Below are positions 17,507 through 26,390 of a DNA stretch of 64,000 nt, in pieces. The DNA lies in the NCBI RefSeq assembly GCF_000242595.2, contig NC_017098.1, positions 2,623,501 to 2,687,500 on the forward strand, written 5' to 3'. The notes under the pieces were generated by a model, which saw only the letters and a program-made list of their open reading frames with translations, was not told the DNA's origin and did not search any database. The translations under genes and the position numbers were made by a program. The number at the start of each line of letters is the position of its first letter. The first letter of the stretch is position 1. This stretch comes from Spirochaeta africana DSM 8902 (GTDB taxonomy: Bacteria > Spirochaetota > Spirochaetia > DSM-27196 > DSM-8902).

Positions 17507-19723
17507 ATGGATACTGGTGATCTGACACGCATTCTGCGACTACAGGGCAGCGACGAAGGATTTTATTGTCTTGCCATACAATCGCTTATCGAAAAACACC
17601 TGAACACCTGCCTGCCGGAACTGCAGCACAGCTCCGACTTCCCGGAGAAACTGCAGCTGTATGCCGAAACCCGCAGCCCGCTGACCCATCAGCAGCAGCG
17701 GCTGCTGAGCCAGCTCCGCCGGGACCGCGGGATTACCAACCGGGTCCGCCACGAGTTCCACCAGCTTACCCTGGAGGAAGCAGCTGCCATGACCCACAAT
17801 CTGCTGCGCTTCGGCGAATTTGCCGCCATCCCGGACAGCGACACCTGGCAGCAACTGCGGCGCGGAGTCGAGCAAACCTGGCTTGACTGCCGTTCGCCGC
17901 TGGAGCAGCAGCATGAGCTGCGTCATCTGCGTGAGCTGCTGCAACAGCTGCAAACCGAACAGCAGGATTTTCAGGCTCAGTTGGCACGACTGGAGGAGGT
18001 CGAACTGCGTGAGCAGCATCTGCAGCTGCAGCTGGCGGTAATCGGCAAGCAGCTGCAGGAAAGCAGCGGGACTGCAGCCGAGCGCAAACAGCGCATTGCA
18101 GACCTGCGGCGTGAGCGTCATAATCTGCAGCAGGAGCTGCGCCGCAGCCGTGTCGAGGCCGCAGAGCTGGCACCGGTTCGCGAACAGCTGGCCTATCTGG
18201 AACGATTGAGCAGCTACAGCCGGACCCGCCGTGATTACGAGCAGTCGGTTATCCGGCTTACCCCCGAACAGGCTGATGTCCTGGCCCGCATCAAACTGAA
18301 TCACGATTTTCTGGTACGCGGGAATGCCGGCACCGGAAAAACCCTGGTACTGCTGAAAGCGCTGCACAAAGCCGCCGAACTGCTCGCCCAGGAGCGCGGA
18401 CTGGGGCTTACCGCCACGCACCACCCCGAGCGTATTGTTTTGCTTACCTATACTACCACCCTGGTTCGTTATAACAAGTACCTGGCCGAGATCATGCAGC
18501 AGCACGAGATTACCAGTAATATCCAGACCGCCGACAGCCTGTTTCTGGAGAAGCTGCATCTGATCGATCCCGACAGCAGTGTAGACTATCGCATCGCCCG
18601 CGAGCTGTGTGAACAGCATAATACCACCGGGTTTCTGAACACGACCGAGCTGTATACCGAGATCGAGGACTTTATCTTTGCCGGGGCAGTGCAGTATGAG
18701 GAGTATATCGACCAGCGGATACCCCGATCCGGCCTGAAGCACCCCTTGAACATCGAACAGCGGCAGCAGGTCTGGCAGATACGCGATCGCATCGCCGCCG
18801 AGATGCGTAAACGAAAATGCTACTCCAAAGGGTTTTCCCGGATCGTGCTGCTGGAGCACCTGCAGGGCAACACGCCGCCCCCCGGCATGCAGGATATAAG
18901 CTATGTATTCATCGACGAAACACAGGATCTGACCGCCATAGAACTGATGCTGCTCAAGCTGATTGCCTCCCGGCCGTTGATCATGGCTGGCGATGTCGGA
19001 CAGAGCATCTACGGCTTTCGCTCTCCCTATGCCCGGGCCGGAATCCGCCTGCAGGGCCGAACCCGTACCCTGAAGCTTAACTTTCGCAGTACCGCGGCAA
19101 TCCACGAGTTTGCCGAAAGCTATCGCCACCAGGAGCTGGCAGCTGCAGCCGAAACCAGCGGCAACTCAGCCGCACCCGATCGGCACCACCAGCATCATGA
19201 AGACGATCCTCAGGAGATACACCCTCCCGAAGCCTTTCGCGAGGGACCGGTACCGGAGCTACTGTGCAGCAGCGACAAGGCCTGCCTGCTGGAAGGGATC
19301 ATCGATAAGGCCGTATTCTTTGTCCGGCGGCTGGGATACGACCCCGAGAACATCTGCCTGCTGGCCCCTCGCAACGCCGATCTGGAGAAGCTGGCTGCCG
19401 GACTGGAAAGGCACGAGCTTCCCTCCATGAATATTCGTGATCCTCAGTTCAACTTTACCGACGAGGGCGTGGTACGGCTATCCACCCTCCATTCCAGCAA
19501 AGGGCTGGACTTCCCGGTGGTTCTGCTGTACCTGCCGCAGCTGTATCACCTGAGCCATCTTGATGCGGCCACCATAGAGACCATGGAGCGCAACCTGCTG
19601 TATGTAGCCTGCACCCGGGCGATGGACCACCTGGTAATCGCCCTGAACCCCGACAGCTCAAGCGCGGCTATCCGCGGGCTGGCAGCAGTACAGGCCGGTC
19701 GGCAGGAGAATCAGCGCAGCTGA
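17507..19723 (+). CDS. UvrD/Rep-like superfamily 1 helicase with N-terminal coiled coil
   Basis: Encodes 738 residues from the ATG at 17507, preceded by GGGAG. Walker A is GNAGTGKT at 272-279. Walker B is FIDETQDL with D470-E471. QSIYGFRSP is motif III-like, LSTLHSSKGLDFPVV is motif V-like and NLLYVACTRAMDHLVI is motif VI, so all core SF1 motifs are present. Residues about 130-235 are Gln/Glu/Leu-rich and predict a long coiled coil before the ATPase core. This resembles stand-alone UvrD-like ATPases of unclear role more than UvrD, Rep or PcrA. The end overlaps the convergent tonB gene by 13 bp. A DNA repair or nucleic-acid remodelling role is inferred. Confidence 0.85.
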   Translation: MDTGDLTRILRLQGSDEGFYCLAIQSLIEKHLNTCLPELQHSSDFPEKLQLYAETRSPLTHQQQRLLSQLRRDRGITNRVRHEFHQLTLEEAAAMTHNLLRFGEFAAIPDSDTWQQLRRGVEQTWLDCRSPLEQQHELRHLRELLQQLQTEQQDFQAQLARLEEVELREQHLQLQLAVIGKQLQESSGTAAERKQRIADLRRERHNLQQELRRSRVEAAELAPVREQLAYLERLSSYSRTRRDYEQSVIRLTPEQADVLARIKLNHDFLVRGNAGTGKTLVLLKALHKAAELLAQERGLGLTATHHPERIVLLTYTTTLVRYNKYLAEIMQQHEITSNIQTADSLFLEKLHLIDPDSSVDYRIARELCEQHNTTGFLNTTELYTEIEDFIFAGAVQYEEYIDQRIPRSGLKHPLNIEQRQQVWQIRDRIAAEMRKRKCYSKGFSRIVLLEHLQGNTPPPGMQDISYVFIDETQDLTAIELMLLKLIASRPLIMAGDVGQSIYGFRSPYARAGIRLQGRTRTLKLNFRSTAAIHEFAESYRHQELAAAAETSGNSAAPDRHHQHHEDDPQEIHPPEAFREGPVPELLCSSDKACLLEGIIDKAVFFVRRLGYDPENICLLAPRNADLEKLAAGLERHELPSMNIRDPQFNFTDEGVVRLSTLHSSKGLDFPVVLLYLPQLYHLSHLDAATIETMERNLLYVACTRAMDHLVIALNPDSSSAAIRGLAAVQAGRQENQRS

Positions 19724-20313
19724 AACCGGACCGGATAGCGATAGCGCACCGCAACCGGGATCCCGTTAGCCTCGGCCGGCCGTACGCTGATCCCGTCCAG
19801 TGCAGCAACTGCTGCCTCGGCAAAACCGAAACCGGGATCGCGCAGAACCTCTACTGCACGGATTGTGCCGTGCTCGTCTATAAACAGCTCCAGAAACACC
19901 GTCCCCTCGATCCCCTGCCGGCGTGCCATCTGCGGATACACGATCCGATCAAGGATCTGCCGGGTTGGTATCTCCGGGATACGACTGATGCGATGCTGCG
20001 GCAGATATTCCGGTTCAGCCGACTCGGCCGGGGTACCGACCTCCACCACGGTCTGCTCGGTTTCCTGATACTCCTCGGCCGGACCTTCCTGCACCTCGAT
20101 CTCGATGACATCGGGTTCGGGGGCCGGAGGCGGCGGGAGTTCCGGCTCCGGTTCCGGCTCCGGCGGAAGCAGCTCACGGGCATCTACCAGCTTGAACACC
20201 TCGGCTCGCTCGATGTCCTCGGCAGCGGCCCGGGTATTCAGACGCACGGTAACAAACAGCAGCAGATGCAGCAGGGCTGCTGCGATCAGGAGAATCCAGC
20301 GTAATCGTTTCAT
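19711..20313 (-). CDS. tonB: TonB-family energy transducer
   Basis: Encodes 200 residues with a single N-terminal membrane helix (LRWILLIAAALLHLLLFV), a Pro/Glu-rich periplasmic spacer at about 50-75 (PPEPEPEPELPPPPAPEP) and a C-terminal TonB domain at about 115-200. The domain contains IVYPQMARRQGIEGTVFLELFIDEHG and VEVLRDPGFGFAEAAVAAL. It carries proton-motive-force energy from ExbB-ExbD to the outer-membrane receptor encoded first in this operon. It is the last gene of the cluster and its start overlaps the preceding exbD stop. Confidence 0.92.
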   Translation of the reverse strand: MKRLRWILLIAAALLHLLLFVTVRLNTRAAAEDIERAEVFKLVDARELLPPEPEPEPELPPPPAPEPDVIEIEVQEGPAEEYQETEQTVVEVGTPAESAEPEYLPQHRISRIPEIPTRQILDRIVYPQMARRQGIEGTVFLELFIDEHGTIRAVEVLRDPGFGFAEAAVAALDGISVRPAEANGIPVAVRYRYPVRFQLR

Positions 20314-20714
20314 TGGCCTGCCTCATGCACCACAAACGACACCACCCGGTGCTGCAGCAGCTGCAAGGTCTCGATTACCCCGTGTACATGTCGATAGCTG
20401 GTACGACGGTCGGCAATAATATGGATGCGGGTAGCCGGATTGTCCAGAAACACCTCGACAATCCTTCCCTCCATCGCCGATGGCTCGACCGGGATGCCAT
20501 CCAGATAGATGCCCCCCTCCTGATCAACCCATATCTCGAGATTGGCATCGGCCTGAGTGAGCTCGACTCCAGCCGCCTCGGGATACTCGATACGAACCTC
20601 CTGCCGGTAATCAATCAGCGCCACCAGCATAATAAAGATCAACAGCAGAAAAGCGATATCAGACATGGCCGAGATGGCAATCCGCCCCCCGCGACGTGAT
20701 TTCCGCAATCCCAT
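20310..20714 (-). CDS. exbD: ExbD/TolR-family protein, second copy
   Basis: Encodes 134 residues: a basic cytoplasmic start, then ISAMSDIAFLLLIFIMLVALI, the conserved single helix with the functional Asp (SDIAFLLL), followed by a periplasmic domain ending VSFVVHEAGQ. It forms the proton channel with ExbB. It sits directly after another exbD-like gene, so the complex may use two different ExbD subunits, as some TonB systems do. Start and stop overlap both neighbours by a few bases. Confidence 0.9.
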   Translation of the reverse strand: MGLRKSRRGGRIAISAMSDIAFLLLIFIMLVALIDYRQEVRIEYPEAAGVELTQADANLEIWVDQEGGIYLDGIPVEPSAMEGRIVEVFLDNPATRIHIIADRRTSYRHVHGVIETLQLLQHRVVSFVVHEAGQ

Positions 20715-21115
20715 CAGCCCTGCTCCTGCAGCCGAAACGAAAAATTGTCGACCTGCAGCCGGTGCATCAGCGCAATAAAATCCACCACATGCTGGTACTC
20801 TGCCTCGGGGCTGATCTGCAGCTGAACCGTAAGATTCGGCCGCCGGGCAACCGCCGAGCCGATCATCCGACCCAGCTGTTCACTGGTGTGCGCCTCGCCC
20901 CGCAGCCACAGCGTGCCACGGTGGTCCATCTGCACCACCGCCAGATCATCCTGCTGGATCCAGGTGGTACTGCCTCGCTCCGGCAGTCCCAGCAGGAACC
21001 CCTGGTTCAACTGAAACCCGGCAATCACCATAAAGTAGATAATCAGCAAAAACGCCAGGTCGCTCATGGCCCCGGAATCGCCGGGAACCTGGCGTTTGCG
21101 GGTGCGCAGCCTCAT
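20714..21115 (-). CDS. exbD: ExbD/TolR-family protein, first copy
   Basis: Encodes 133 residues from MRLRTRKRQ. The ATG at 21115 overlaps the exbB stop (ATGA). The helix SGAMSDLAFLLIIYFMVIAGF carries the essential Asp in SDLAFLL. The periplasmic part is about 90 residues (LAVVQMDHRGTLWLRGEA…LTVQLQISPEAEYQHVVDF), typical of ExbD/TolR. The frame continues open upstream to 21370 but that stretch lies inside exbB and is not part of the gene. The two ExbD proteins are clearly diverged from each other, not a recent duplication. Confidence 0.9.
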   Translation of the reverse strand: MRLRTRKRQVPGDSGAMSDLAFLLIIYFMVIAGFQLNQGFLLGLPERGSTTWIQQDDLAVVQMDHRGTLWLRGEAHTSEQLGRMIGSAVARRPNLTVQLQISPEAEYQHVVDFIALMHRLQVDNFSFRLQEQG

Positions 21116-21750
21116 GCCGATTCCCCGGCAGCCAGCACAGCGGTAATAGTATCGGACACCGCTTTCTCGACGTGGGCGGCAAAGCTGTCGACTACATGCA
21201 TCAGGATGTTCACCGCCGACAGGGCGATAATCGCTATTATCAATCCGTACACCGTGGTGATCAAGGCTTCGTAGATTCCGTGAGCAACCAGCTGGGCGTT
21301 CACCTGGTCGGCCTCGGCGATCGACCGGAAGGCCCCGATCATCCCGGATACCGTTCCCAGAAAACCGCACAGGGGGGCGATACCGGCGATTGCCTGCAGC
21401 AGATTGAATCCGTTCTCCAGGCTGCGAACCCGTTCGTTACCCTCGGCCTCGGCAGCCTTTTCCATGCGGTGCTCACCCATCCCGGTGTGCGCCAGCAGCT
21501 CGACAAAAACCGTCTTGGCTCCCCGCCGCTGCTTCAGTCCGGCACAGTACTCCCGAGCTGCTTCCAGCCCGTCGCGGCGAATAATCTGTACCACCGCATC
21601 CCGGATATCCCGCACCCGAAGGTCATGCAGCGCCAGATAGACTACACGCTCAAGGATGAGCCCCACCGTCGCTATGCTGAACACCAGCAGCGGCCACATA
21701 AAAGGCCCGCCCAACTCAAACAATTCCAGCAGACTCATTGTCTGATCCAT
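21112..21750 (-). CDS. exbB: ExbB/TolQ/MotA-family proton channel protein
   Basis: Encodes about 212 residues. The start at 21750 (MDQTMSLLELF) is preferred to the ATG at 21756 because AAGGAG lies 7 bp before it but only 1 bp before the other. Three membrane helices are visible, with the family core GLNLLQAIAGIAPLCGFLGTVSGM-like segment (about 115-140) and a last helix ALITTVYGLIIAIIALSAV. It is the inner-membrane channel that powers TonB. The gene lies between the lipoprotein gene and two exbD genes. Confidence 0.92.
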   Translation of the reverse strand: MDQTMSLLELFELGGPFMWPLLVFSIATVGLILERVVYLALHDLRVRDIRDAVVQIIRRDGLEAAREYCAGLKQRRGAKTVFVELLAHTGMGEHRMEKAAEAEGNERVRSLENGFNLLQAIAGIAPLCGFLGTVSGMIGAFRSIAEADQVNAQLVAHGIYEALITTVYGLIIAIIALSAVNILMHVVDSFAAHVEKAVSDTITAVLAAGESA

Positions 21751-21787
21751 ACTCATGCTCCTTATTGCAGAACGGCTGATTCAGCCG

Positions 21788-22621
21788 TCAGGAATACTCA
21801 TAAAACTGCAGCTGCGGCAGGATCTCCTGGAAAAACAGATCCCACACCCACACCATATAGATCCACTCCAGGCCCTCCTCAAAATCCCGAAACAGGGTTC
21901 CGGAATTCCGCAGGTCGGCATACGCCTCCGGCAGCAAATACCCGGTGACCGACCGGTTCCAGGCAATATCCTCACCTCGTTCGGTTGGCGCATGGCGATC
22001 GACTGCGGCGACATCACGGTATTCACGCCAACCGTATACCTCGGGGAAAAAGGTGTGGCCCCACAGCTGCTGAAAGTTTTCGCGGGCTCGCAGTACATGC
22101 CAGGGATAGTTCGGCCGATCATGAGCCATCAGCCGGGGCGGCAGCTGATCGCGTGCCAGCACCGCGATCTCTGCAATCCGCTCGCTGCGGCGGCGGGCTT
22201 CCTCCCAGGCACGATCCCCGCGCAGCCGTTGTTCCTGCCGTCGGATGGCTGCTCGTTCTACCCCCACAAGTTCAACCGGTTCCAGCACCTCGGCCCGCCA
22301 GCCACCGGCCTCCGGGCTCCAGCGTACCGCGCCGCCAGCCATATACTCGACCTCGGTCCAGCCCTGCTGCCAGTTCAGGAACAGCTGCAGACTGTCGATG
22401 TGCAGCACCCGTCCCTGGGGGGTTTCTTCCCATTCCCCGGTCAGCACCGGGCTGCCCAGCAGCGGCAGCTCCCAGCGGCCGCGCCCCTCGGCATCGATCG
22501 CGACAACCGTTGGCTGTGGCAGATCGGCTTCTGCCCGCCAGTGCGGACGTGGCATACCTGCGCAGCCAAGCAGCCCGATCCCCAGCACCATTCCTGCCGT
22601 CATGTGCAACAGTTTATTCAT
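21788..22621 (-). CDS. Lipoprotein of unknown function in the TonB operon
   Basis: Encodes 277 residues with a type II signal peptide (MNKLLHMTAGMVLGIGLLGC, lipidated Cys20). The mature protein starts with a beta-rich region of about 100 residues (VVAIDAEGRGRWELPLLG, GRVLHIDSLQLFLNW). A central basic helical region (AAIRRQEQRLRGDRAWEEARRR) follows, then a Trp/Tyr-rich end (VYGWREYRDVAAVDRH, LEWIYMVWVWDLFFQ). It lies between the receptor and exbB genes with short gaps, so it is cotranscribed. It may be the substrate-capture or processing partner of the receptor. I do not recognise the family. Confidence 0.8.
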   Translation of the reverse strand: MNKLLHMTAGMVLGIGLLGCAGMPRPHWRAEADLPQPTVVAIDAEGRGRWELPLLGSPVLTGEWEETPQGRVLHIDSLQLFLNWQQGWTEVEYMAGGAVRWSPEAGGWRAEVLEPVELVGVERAAIRRQEQRLRGDRAWEEARRRSERIAEIAVLARDQLPPRLMAHDRPNYPWHVLRARENFQQLWGHTFFPEVYGWREYRDVAAVDRHAPTERGEDIAWNRSVTGYLLPEAYADLRNSGTLFRDFEEGLEWIYMVWVWDLFFQEILPQLQFYEYS

Positions 22622-22641
22622 CTTCTTTTGCTCCCCCTGAA

Positions 22642-25125
22642 TCAGTAGCTCACCCGAAATCCGAACGACGGGATCGGCATACCGATCGAAAAGTCGGCCT
22701 CGTCACTGCCGGCTATATCCTCGCCGGAAAACGGATCAAACTGGGTATTGGTTTTGGGGCTGTACAGCAGCACCAGCAGGTTCTCTACCGCCATGTAGTA
22801 CTCCCACTGCACCCGGCTGTTGGTATAGTAGTTGGAAAAACTGATACGCAGATCCAGCGGAATACTGAAGTCGGTCCGCAGACTGTCGCTGTAGCTGTCG
22901 CTGCGTGCATAGCGCTCCAGCACCACATCATCCCCGCCATTCTGGCCGGGCAGCACAGCCGGATACCGGATAACCTCGCCAGGGCGCCGTCGCGGCTCAC
23001 CCGAAGCGTACGAAAACCGGGAGTTCACGCTGATGCCAGGGGTTGGTCGCCAGGCAAGTATCAGATTAAGGTTGTGGAAGCGATGGTAATCCGGGTAGTA
23101 CCAGCGCCCGGCCGGTGCCCCGCCGGGAAACCAGACCGTATCACCGGCATCGTCGTTCGGATTCAACTGACGTGCCCAGGTAAAGGTATAACTCAGATAG
23201 CCGTCCCAGTAGCGTCCCTGGTGACGATGCAGCATCACATCGGTACCGAGCACATGCCCGATCCCGTCGGTAGAGATGTCCGGCTCGGCCTCGTCGCCGC
23301 CAAAGTCTACATGATAGTACAGGCGGTTGAACTGATACTTGTAATACCCCTCCAGGCTGATCCGCCAGTCGGCTGCCGGGTTCCATTCCAGTCCCGCCAG
23401 GTTGGTCAGGTTACGCTCCGGGGCAAGATCGGCTATACGGAAATCCTCCTGCACGAAGGCCGAAAGCAGCGGGGTACGCGAAAACAGTCCGGCACCGACC
23501 ACCGCATACAGACTGCTCTCTTCATCACCACGCAGTCGATAGCGCAGATTCATACGCGGATTCAGGACCGGTCGGGTATCCACCCGGAACCCGTCACCCG
23601 CCAGCAGGCTGTGATCCAGGCGCAGCCCGGCCCGGTACTCGCCGCGACCGGCGGGAAGGGAAAGGGTGTTCTCGAGAAACACCCCGCTGTTCAGAATCCG
23701 GTTGCCGTCGGTCGAGAGTTGGCTGCGCGCCTGGCGATACACAAATCCGGATTCGGTTTTCTCATCCATATAGATGAGAAAATCCTCGGAATTTCCGTGC
23801 AGCTCCAGGGTAGTCTCGAAACCGGCTGTCGCCAGATGGTTCCGACCCCACTGGTAATCCCCCTCGGAGCGCAGCTGGAGGATGGTATACTGCTGCGCAG
23901 CTATTCCCTGGATCGGCACCAGATCCAGCTCGACGGATTCGGCGCCGTCCAGCAGGGCGGCATACTCATCGAAAAACCCCGGCGAGTACTGCTGGGTGCC
24001 GTAAATCCGCTGATATACCGACACCTCGTCCCGGTAGTGATTCCACCCGGTACTGATGCGCAGTGCCAGGTGATCACGCGGCAGCAGACGCAGATTGAAC
24101 ACCGCCAGGCTGTTCAGGGCACTCCAGTCAAAGGTAAAGTCCGAGCCAAGGTCATCGTCCCCGTCCGGTTCCTGCGAGAAATCCATCCCCACCCCGTCAA
24201 AACCGGCAAAGAATGTCAGCGAGCTGTGGATCCGCTCGCCCGGATGCCACTGCACCCGCCCGAAGGTATTGCGAATGTAGGGGACATCGGTAAAGGCCTC
24301 GTCTGCACCGACAGCGGCAAAGGTTGCTTCCAGGTAGGTGATCTTTCCCCCGAGGTGAAAACCCGCGCGCTGCCCCAGCGGAGCCTGCACAAAGAAGTCG
24401 GCGGTGCTGGTAGCCACAGCCGACTCGTACTGCAGCCCGTCAACCAGGGCATCGCGGCTGTGTACCTCCAGCAGTCCGCTCATCGCCTGTCCGTAGCGCG
24501 TCGAGAAAATTCCGTGATTCAGGGTAGCCGACTCCACCATCTGCGGGGTAAAGATGGAAAATGCGCCACCCCACTGGTAGGGGGTGCGAATATAAATACC
24601 GTCCAGGCTGCTGCTCATCTCAAGTGGATGGCCGCCGCGCACCGACGGCAGGGCATTCCAGCCCCCGGCATAGCCGACTCCCGGCAGCAGCTTGATCGAG
24701 GACATCACATCCTCGATCGTCCCCTGCCGGGCGGCAGTGTCGATGGTACGGCGGTCCACCGTACGCGAAACCCCTGTTTCGTCCTGTTCACGGGTAATCT
24801 GGGGCGCCTCGACCACCAGCTCCCGCCCCAGGATCACCCCCTCCAGGCTCAGCTTGATCACTACAGATGCCTGATCAGCCGACACCCAAACCCGTCGGGT
24901 ATCATACCCGGGCAGGCTCGACTGCAGCAGAACCCGCTCCTGCGCCAGCTCGATCACCGCCCGACCGTCGCTGTCGGTGTACGCCGGTTCGCCGCCGCGG
25001 TGCTCCAAAAGCACCCCCTCCAGCGGAAGATCCAGATCGCGATCGGTAACCGTAACCTCGACCGTCCGGGCAAACGTCGACACACCGGCGGCCAGCATAC
25101 AGAGAACACACACCCATTGTTTCAT
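22642..25125 (-). CDS. TonB-dependent outer-membrane receptor
   Basis: Encodes about 827 residues from MKQWVCVLCMLAAG, a signal peptide with a GAGG ribosome site 8-9 bp upstream. Residues about 20-95 form a carboxypeptidase-regulatory-like beta-sandwich (VTVTDRDLDLPLEGVLLEH), followed by the plug domain (MSSIKLLPGVGYAGGWNALP, SVRGGHP) and a 22-strand-type barrel. The barrel ends in a terminal aromatic residue (FGFRVSY). It is the first gene of a complete TonB operon. The plug and the added domain resemble receptors that import large ligands, but the ligand cannot be read from sequence. Confidence 0.9.
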   Translation of the reverse strand: MKQWVCVLCMLAAGVSTFARTVEVTVTDRDLDLPLEGVLLEHRGGEPAYTDSDGRAVIELAQERVLLQSSLPGYDTRRVWVSADQASVVIKLSLEGVILGRELVVEAPQITREQDETGVSRTVDRRTIDTAARQGTIEDVMSSIKLLPGVGYAGGWNALPSVRGGHPLEMSSSLDGIYIRTPYQWGGAFSIFTPQMVESATLNHGIFSTRYGQAMSGLLEVHSRDALVDGLQYESAVATSTADFFVQAPLGQRAGFHLGGKITYLEATFAAVGADEAFTDVPYIRNTFGRVQWHPGERIHSSLTFFAGFDGVGMDFSQEPDGDDDLGSDFTFDWSALNSLAVFNLRLLPRDHLALRISTGWNHYRDEVSVYQRIYGTQQYSPGFFDEYAALLDGAESVELDLVPIQGIAAQQYTILQLRSEGDYQWGRNHLATAGFETTLELHGNSEDFLIYMDEKTESGFVYRQARSQLSTDGNRILNSGVFLENTLSLPAGRGEYRAGLRLDHSLLAGDGFRVDTRPVLNPRMNLRYRLRGDEESSLYAVVGAGLFSRTPLLSAFVQEDFRIADLAPERNLTNLAGLEWNPAADWRISLEGYYKYQFNRLYYHVDFGGDEAEPDISTDGIGHVLGTDVMLHRHQGRYWDGYLSYTFTWARQLNPNDDAGDTVWFPGGAPAGRWYYPDYHRFHNLNLILAWRPTPGISVNSRFSYASGEPRRRPGEVIRYPAVLPGQNGGDDVVLERYARSDSYSDSLRTDFSIPLDLRISFSNYYTNSRVQWEYYMAVENLLVLLYSPKTNTQFDPFSGEDIAGSDEADFSIGMPIPSFGFRVSY

Positions 25126-25234
25126 GCAGTAATTCCTCAGTGGATAGTATAACACCGCCGCAAGAAATATCTGTTCCAGTCAGGAGAAAAAAGTGCTGTC
25201 AGCCTGCGGTGCCGTCTTGCTGCCACTCACCCGG

Positions 25235-25244
25235 CCCCCCCCCC
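25235..25244. repeat. Homopolymeric C tract (10 C) upstream of the receptor gene
   Basis: Ten consecutive cytosines lie in the 135-bp region between the lysR-type gene end and the TonB-receptor start, about 110 bp before that start. Such tracts are prone to slippage. The rest of this intergenic region shows no clear hairpin terminator. Confidence 0.85.
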
Positions 25245-25260
25245 GCACCCAGCCTTACCG

Positions 25261-26160
25261 CTATCGGTCGCCGTATCCACCCAGATGCTCCACCGCCGTC
25301 ACCCGCAGCGCCTGTGCCGCCGGACTGAGCGCGGCAAAATCCCGGCAGGCGATCAGCAGGGTCCGGCTGGGGCTGGGCGGGGCGATCCGCAGGTAGCTGA
25401 TCCCCCAGGCCTTGCGCACCATCCGCGGCACCAGGCTCACCCCGAGACCGGCACCGACCAGCCCCTGCACCGTCTCGATCTCGGCCGAGCGGTAGACGAT
25501 ATCCGGCTGCACCCCGGCGGCCTGCAGCGCCTGCAGCACGATACGGGAAAAGCCATGCCCCTCCTTCATCAGGATGAACGCCTCGTCGCGCAGGGCGCCC
25601 AGCTCCACCTCGCCACGCTCGGTGTGGCGTGCTGCCAGGGGATGATCCGGCGGCAGGGCGATCAGCAGCGACTCGGTGAACAGGGGCTCGGCGGCCATCG
25701 ACTCATCCACCCCGGCCTCGTCGATAATCGCGATATCGATCTCGTAGTTGTGCAGGGCCGCCGCCAGCCCGGGGCTGGACTCCTCGCGCAGCTGCACCTC
25801 GATCCCGGGATGCTCGCTGCGGAAGGCCCCCAGCAGGGTCGGCAGCAGATGCGCCCCGGTAGTTGGCAGGCAGCCCAGGGCAACCCGGCCGCTGCGCAGC
25901 CCGTCCAGTTCCTGCAGCTCGGCGCGGGCTCGTTCCAGCTGCTGCAGGGTATCCACCGCCCGCGGGCGCAGCACCCGTCCCCGGGCGGTCAGGCGGGCCC
26001 CGCCGCGCCCGCGTTCGATCAGCGGCCCGCCCAGCTCCCGCTCCAGCTTGGCGATCTGCGATGACAGGCTCGGCTGGGAGACATGGCACTGGGCGGCGGC
26101 CGCGGTAAAGGAACCGGTCTGGGCAACGGCCAGAAAGTAGCGCAGCTGGTGGATTTCCAT
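25261..26160 (-). CDS. LysR-type transcriptional regulator, divergent from leuCD
   Basis: Encodes 299 residues from MEIHQLRYFLAVAQTGSF, with GGAGGTGATT before the ATG at 26160 setting the start. The N-terminal winged helix-turn-helix (about 1-60, AAAQCHVSQPSLSSQIAKLE) is followed by the LysR substrate-binding domain (about 90-295, RVALGCLPTTGAHLLPTLLG), which resembles the OxyR/CynR-like branch. It is divergent from leuC with a dyad between, so it probably controls leuCD in response to a pathway intermediate, as LysR proteins often do. That target is inferred from position only. Confidence 0.88.
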   Translation of the reverse strand: MEIHQLRYFLAVAQTGSFTAAAAQCHVSQPSLSSQIAKLERELGGPLIERGRGGARLTARGRVLRPRAVDTLQQLERARAELQELDGLRSGRVALGCLPTTGAHLLPTLLGAFRSEHPGIEVQLREESSPGLAAALHNYEIDIAIIDEAGVDESMAAEPLFTESLLIALPPDHPLAARHTERGEVELGALRDEAFILMKEGHGFSRIVLQALQAAGVQPDIVYRSAEIETVQGLVGAGLGVSLVPRMVRKAWGISYLRIAPPSPSRTLLIACRDFAALSPAAQALRVTAVEHLGGYGDR

Positions 26161-26289
26161 AATCACCTCCGATACGGGTACATGCGCGGCGGCAGCTGAG
26201 CAGATGCACAACTACGCTGCAGGACATCGGTAACGCCTGGCCGGTGAGCGCAGCGAGCGAGCGCCCCGGCCCTCGATTGCTTGGCAGTA

Positions 26290-26308
26290 GCATAGCCTTT
26301 GGCTATGC
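26290..26308. promoter_or_regulatory. LysR-type dyad next to a -10-like TATAAT
   Basis: GCATAGCC-TTT-GGCTATGC is a perfect 8-bp inverted repeat containing an ATA-N9-TAT (T-N11-A) LysR box. TATAAT follows at 26313-26318, upstream of leuC. It probably is the binding site of the divergent LysR protein. The whole 230-bp region 26161-26390 is otherwise a GC-rich leader that turns AT-rich near leuC. Confidence 0.55.
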
Positions 26309-26390
26309 GTTGTATAATTATTATATCTTTTACAAATGTTAAAATCCAGCCTATATTAGGCGCAAGCAGGAACCGCCCAAGGAGGCATAC

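Noticed and set aside
20115-20175. Repeated GGTTCCGGCTCC units
   Set aside because: They are the codons for the Pro/Glu spacer of TonB, a normal family feature.
21985-25152. A plus-strand open frame of more than 1000 codons opposite the TonB receptor and lipoprotein genes
   Set aside because: It is a shadow of the GC-rich codon pattern of the real minus-strand genes. The translation has no domain and no ribosome site, while the minus strand encodes clear families.
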